A stretch of 64,000 nt of DNA from Neodontobutis hainanensis (lineage: Eukaryota > Chordata > Actinopteri > Gobiiformes > Odontobutidae), in NCBI GenBank assembly GCA_024349245.1, contig JALDNG010000048.1:1505001-1569000 (forward strand). Reading direction: 5' to 3'. The translations under genes were made by a program, and so were the position numbers. Below the pieces are notes generated by a model. The model had not been told where the DNA came from. It did not search any database and saw only the letters and a list, made by a program, of their open reading frames with translations. Below are positions 58,672 to 64,000 of the stretch, one piece after another; position 1 is the stretch's first letter, and each line of letters opens with the position of its first letter.

Positions 58672-61600
58672 TTGCCAACAATCTTTGCCCATTACTGGTG
58701 AATCAACTCAAGGATAGACCGGACATCACATGCAACCTTAAAGCCGTGCTGGTTGTTGTCAGCTCTTAGTCCTACTTAAGAGCTTTGAAGTTCAAAACAC
58801 TAACCTCTTTTCCACCTTAAGAGTTTTAATCCTGCAGGTTGTTTGCTAACACTTTTAGCTGGGCTTAATGCTCTTAAAACCAAGAGTAACAACAGTCCAT
58901 ACATGAGTGCTTACATGCAGACATAAGAAAGGTTGCAATATGAGATAAATGTAAAAAAAAAGCTCTAAACAACATGTATTTATACTCAATTAATTAATTA
59001 CACTATAATTAACTATAATTAATTTAGATGAATTATTTTACTTCCATTCATGTGTGTGCTGTACTCACGTGAGCTGAGCACACCTCTCCATAAGAATACA
59101 GCACTGAGCTTTTAATCAAAGTTACTGTAACTGAATCTGTCATGAGGGAATGTGTCAGGAGGTTAATGTGACCCTAATCTTTCTCCTGAGTGGATCAAGG
59201 AGTGAAGGCACAACACCCACACCACACCCCTTTGAACTGAGCCTTTCTAAATACAGATTACTTTACAACATAGCATGTGTTAGGACATGGCTCTTACAGC
59301 CGTAACAAAAGATGAGATGTGTTAAAAACGTAGAAGGGTTTTTATTCATTTATAGCACGTCAAAATATGTATGGGTGTCAGTAGTATGGCTGTGGAAATG
59401 GGTGTATGAATGTGTGAATATGGGATGTTGTGGAGTGTTGTGCAGTGTTAAATGCGTAAAACAAAAGAATGAGTATTCAGTCCGTGTCAGGAGTAGGCAA
59501 GCCGAGCGAAGGAGAGAAAGAGAGAGCAGGGCGGGTATTGGAGTTTAAAGGAGCGGGATCACCGCCTTTAAACTCCAGCTTCCCAATCTGCTTTCCGGTG
59601 ACCACGCCTCACTTAAGACGGCCATGGGGACTGTCACAACATGCAACACAAAACACAGCTGAAGCCTAACAGGGCAAATGTCCAACACACAAGACTCAGG
59701 GAGGAGGACCCTCACAAGCTCTAATCCTTTGGGTCACAAACAACTTTAACTGAGATAAATACAATTGTGGAACTATTTAAGGTCAACTTCCACTCATTTG
59801 TTTGTGTGTCTTTAAAGTTGAGGTGAATAGCATTTATTGTCACAATATTTATAGTCTTTGCTGACAGCTATGTGTGACCGGTGTTTTGGCATCTATAAAT
59901 CTGACTTGATGCATTCTGACATTGTTACAGTACATGATGTGAGCATTACATGTTTTTTTTTTTCCAAGATGGGAACATTGTGTAACAGTGTCAACCAAAA
60001 ACAACTCTTTCTCCAATGACACCCTGTCGTTCATCTATGCTTTTGTTGTGATGTATTGTGGGTCAGTCAAGAATCAAAGAAAAACACCGAACTCCTGGAA
60101 ACAATATACAGTACATTTTATTAGGCATGTTTGTATTCAGGCAATACCTATTGAGTGAGTATATGTTTCCCTAAGCACAGATAAGTGTGCAGATATGGTC
60201 ATTTCTCAGCCTTTTCCACACACAAACTAATTTCCCACACTAAATATAAACTATGTAAGTTCGTGACATCCTTATCAATCTTTGAGTAGATAAGCCAAGA
60301 CCTGCAGAGAATTATGGTTCTTGTTAAATACAGCTATATTATAGATTTACAAGTTTTAAAATGGTCTAAACAGTAATTATTTATTATTTACAACAGATAT
60401 AGCCCAAGCCAGTTCCCTTCAAATTTGTCCTCTTACAAATGAAAGACTACTCTTTGGTTTGAGAAGTCAGGTCAGAACAATTAATTTAACCCTGGCCAGG
60501 CTTTATGCAATGTCTTGTTCCTCTGATTTGGCTTTGTGTTCAGAGAAAATCTATTCCATGCCCTACTAGACAGTGGGAAAGAGAATGCAAGCTACATTCC
60601 TATTCGGAGAGTTTATCTGAGGACACTGCCTTTCATTTGTCAGTGAGACAATAACATGACTTGTGTCCTGTAAACAAAGCTGGCACAGTTCCATCTACCC
60701 CATGTGAGGTCTGATCACGATCTCAGTGTGATCGAAAATCTGCTGTTAATGGATGACACCAAACATGGCGCTTCCTCACTTCCTCCTCCTCTTCTTTCCC
60801 TCCTGAAATCTCCACTCAGTGCATGGTGTCCACTCAGAAATATGGTGCGACAACTGCGGTGGTGTATGAATAGGAGCAGAAAACAACACCTCCGCAGCAG
60901 AGCGTTAGAGTAAAAAAGAGTGGCGTGGACGTCACGGTAACAGAGAGAGCGTGGGCAGAGGAAGCGGGGGAGTGTGTTCGTGGGAGGACTTCCAGTTTAT
61001 CTGCCACAACATTTTCTCTATTCATCACAGTTGTAGCTCTGCTGCTAACCAACTGCTTGAATGGCTTCATTCTTTTCTGAAATTATCTTGCTGTTGCTGT
61101 ACACCTGTAGTTATCATATAGTCAAAGGAATCTGGTAACACACTTTAACTCCAACTAAAGAGCAAGAACAGAATAAACAGTCCTGTTAATTAACAGAAGT
61201 AGACAAAATAGCCACAATCTGCTCTGTTAAAGTGCAAATAAAAGTAAAAAAATATTTTCTGAAATTCAGACTGTGAGATGTATGGGACTCACACTCGGTA
61301 AAGAAGTCGGTCTGGTCATCCTATAGATGGTTAGCATTCAGGCTCTGTCGACAGCTAGCACTGCAGAATGAGAATGGGATTTGAGAAGAGAAACCCTGTA
61401 AATGAAGGAACCATGTGCAGATGTCTCATGTTTCATTCATCTACACTGATATTAGGAGAGGGCCATTCAGTGGAGTGGGAAATGGGCAGTACGTGCACTG
61501 GTGCTCAGTATTCAGCTGGAGTGAAAGAGGAGGACGTGTGTGAACGCTGTGTCTTTGTAAAAACTGTGTGTTCTTTACTGATTACTATATAAACATTAAA

Positions 61601-63961
61601 TGCTAAAACAACCAAAAAATAGCTGGTTATGGTTTGCTTTAGCTATTTGACACCAACCTAAAATGTGACTTGTATACTATATCCACGAAGAACAGATTGA
61701 ATGACAATATTTTTTGATGCATGACACAAACACAAAAGTGAAGAGCCCATCTGGTCGACCACGATTTCACTCTTGATAACCAACGTGTAACACTTATATC
61801 AAATGTTATGCTCCTGTCACAGATGCCCGACATGTGATTATTAACCTCTATGTTTAAGTAATGCTCAACTGCTTTTGCACGACACCCTCTGACTTACTGT
61901 CACCTTCTCTTGTAAAGGTTAGAGTGGATCCACTGGCTCACTGCACACAGTGCGTTGAGAGTTCAACTGTAATGTGAGCAGACACATCTGTAGAAGAGTA
62001 TCATAGTTAATAGTAAATAACATTTATGTGTTTCATGCTAAATTAACACACTTAATATTTCAAGCAGAATGCAGGAAAGTTTCACTGTGTTGGTTTGCTT
62101 CATTTACATCCAGAGTGGAGTCATCACTTACCTTAGGTGCCATTAAGATGTGCTTCCCATGTTGAAAAGGAAGCACATACGTGTACTATATCCATGAAGA
62201 ACAGAGGTGTGTGCGTTGGTGTGAGTCTAACCAACTTTCCACTAATGCTCTCTAACAACAAAGTGAACAGTGAAGGTGTCATCCACTCAAACTGGGATGT
62301 TTCAAATGATCAGTGTAAGTTCAATAGACTGCAGTGAGCTGACTAAAGGTATGCATGACTCATAATCGGGTGCAGAGTATGAGCTGTGGTTTTCTGATCA
62401 TATCATAGATCATTGTTTGCTCTTTTGGGGAAGTTTTAGATTTTCTCCCTGTAGCGGATGAATTATTGAATGCAGCTATCATTGCACCAACACACTTAAG
62501 TATTTACAATAGTATTAGACTTGTTGGGGTGTTAATGGCCCTTTCCATTAGGCTCTCTATGAGGGCCAGAGTAGCACCTGCATCAACACAAATATACAAT
62601 CATGTAACCAAAGGCTTGTAGACCTGCTGTTGTTGCTGGCAGTGGATTTGCTTGTAAAGACAGTTGTTTATCAAAAAGAGGTCCTAGCATGTCAGAAAAT
62701 GTGCTTACACTTTGGCGACCCATGCTGGCTCATCAGTATTAAAGTGTGGCTGTCCCTGGGCGTCTCAGGAGGCTTCCGATTAAAAACCTAATCACACGTG
62801 CCCCTCAGTGATTGCACCAGTGAAGGATGTAACTGATCTAAACATGAGCCTTTCCTGCTCACCACTGTTTCTTTATTCATGTGTGTTAGGGACCCCTTGT
62901 GTGTGTGCACCACTGCTCTTTTCCATCATCACAAGCAATAAGGGGAACCTATAATAAGCCATGAAACAGGGATCTTTTCAAGACATGAGCATGAAGCTCC
63001 TTTGGCTTTTCACTGCTAACTGGAAACATCCTTGTTTACTTTTCTATTGGATGCTCCAGTTACAGAATGGCTAGTTGTTTTTTGATAAACTTATTGACAG
63101 ACACCTGTGTATATTTTTAACACACAGACCCAACAAGATAGCAAGAAACACACAAATACTAATCTCAAGATTGCTGTTTAGACAGACAAAGGCTATGAGA
63201 AATGAGGGTTTAAGCACTCATTTAAACCAAACAAACAATTTATTTTAGCTGCTCCCTTCAGGGGTCACCACAGCCAATCATCTGTTTGCATATTTAGTCT
63301 GACATACAGCTGTGCTCATATGTATGCCCTGGCAGAATTTGTGATTTTGTTGGCCATATTTCAGAGAATAATAATAATAATGAATAATACAAATTATTTT
63401 TCACTCATAGTTAGTGGTTGTTATTGTCAAACAATAGTGTTTACTCTTTTTAAATCACAATGACAACAGAATCTACGCAAATGGCCCAAACAAACTCAGG
63501 TCACATTTCAGAAAAGTAAAAAAAACATTCCTAGAATTGCTGTTTTTTTTCCTTGGATCCACCTCTTTTAAAATAATACAAAAGGCAGAGTATGCTCAAC
63601 TTTGGAAAATGAGGATGTGAAATGTCTCTGACTATTTCTCCCCATTTCTTGGATATTAAGGTCCCTCCCACCCACTGTGCCTGTCAAAGTCATCTCTGGA
63701 GGTCGCAACCTACACCACCATTGCCCTGAACCCCTAAAATAATCATCTCCCTTTATGCATAAATAGATGCTTTCTTTCTATGTATAATTTATTTGTACAA
63801 TAGGCTAGCCAAGTTTTGGGAAAATGCTTTACTCTTTTCCACTCCTTGGCGTTTCACACACTGTCATTATTTCCACTTTGTAGTCTTTCTTATGATTGTT
63901 CTCAACTGGAATTAAATATAAAATGTCACATATAACAAGGAGCTGCTTTTTCAATTTCAAG

Positions 63962-63962
<1 letters not shown>

Positions 63963-64000
<38 letters not shown>
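63963..64000. repeat. (TA)n microsatellite at the window edge
   Basis: Pure TA repeat that runs to the last base of the window, so its full length is unknown. Confidence 0.95.

Larger units (their letters stand above)
57346..64000. other. intergenic region downstream of col4a1
   Basis: No gene recognised on either strand. It contains the degenerate SINE at 58490-58671, a hairpin at 59540-59576, a patch of purine-rich sequence around 59500-59535, and the TA repeat at the end. The longest open frames (under 80 codons) show no domain resemblance and are treated as chance. Confidence 0.6.

Overview
The window comes from a teleost fish genome, probably a percomorph. It is AT-rich and intron-rich, and it carries SINE and LINE families typical of fish. 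It holds one biological unit: a head-to-head pair of type IV (basement-membrane) collagen genes. The plus-strand gene is col4a1. I can trace it completely as 52 coding exons from 30276 to 56178, encoding 1638 residues. The minus-strand gene is col4a2. Its first 18 coding exons (about 373 residues, 29585 down to 62) lie in the window, and the rest lies beyond base 1. The two start codons are 691 bp apart and face away from a CpG-containing shared promoter region at about 29.8-30.27 kb.

Layout. 1-3.1 kb: closely packed collagenous exons of col4a2 (minus). 3.1-14.8 kb: a long col4a2 intron with a decayed R2/R4-type (Rex6/Dong-like) LINE. 14802-14882: the 7S cysteine exon. 14.9-29.4 kb: a second long col4a2 intron with a percomorph tRNA-SINE, an L2-type LINE with a duplicated 5' monomer, and a GC-rich block at 24.4-24.8 kb. 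29.4-29.6 kb: the two signal-peptide exons of col4a2. 29.8-30.27 kb: shared promoter. 30276-30344: col4a1 exon 1. 30.3-43.3 kb: col4a1 intron 1. 43.3-56.2 kb: col4a1 exons 2-52, mostly small, with a 1.5-kb minisatellite of 32-bp units in intron 27. 56.2-57.3 kb: 3' UTR with a strong miR-29 match and a polyadenylation signal. 57.3-64 kb: intergenic sequence with one SINE, a hairpin and a TA microsatellite; no gene is recognised there.

How the genes work together. In vertebrates two alpha1(IV) chains and one alpha2(IV) chain form the alpha1-alpha1-alpha2 protomer of basement membranes. The paired promoter is thought to keep the two chains in step. The window keeps the 7S cysteines, the CNGT glycosylation sequons in both chains, and in alpha1 the complete NC1 domain with 12 cysteines and the Met93/Lys211 positions of the sulfilimine crosslink.

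I found no unknown multi-gene system. The most unusual structures are the intron-27 minisatellite, which runs almost into the next splice acceptor, a likely GC-AG intron in col4a1, the 74-bp intron that splits the col4a2 signal peptide, and the tandem monomers in the LINE 5' region.
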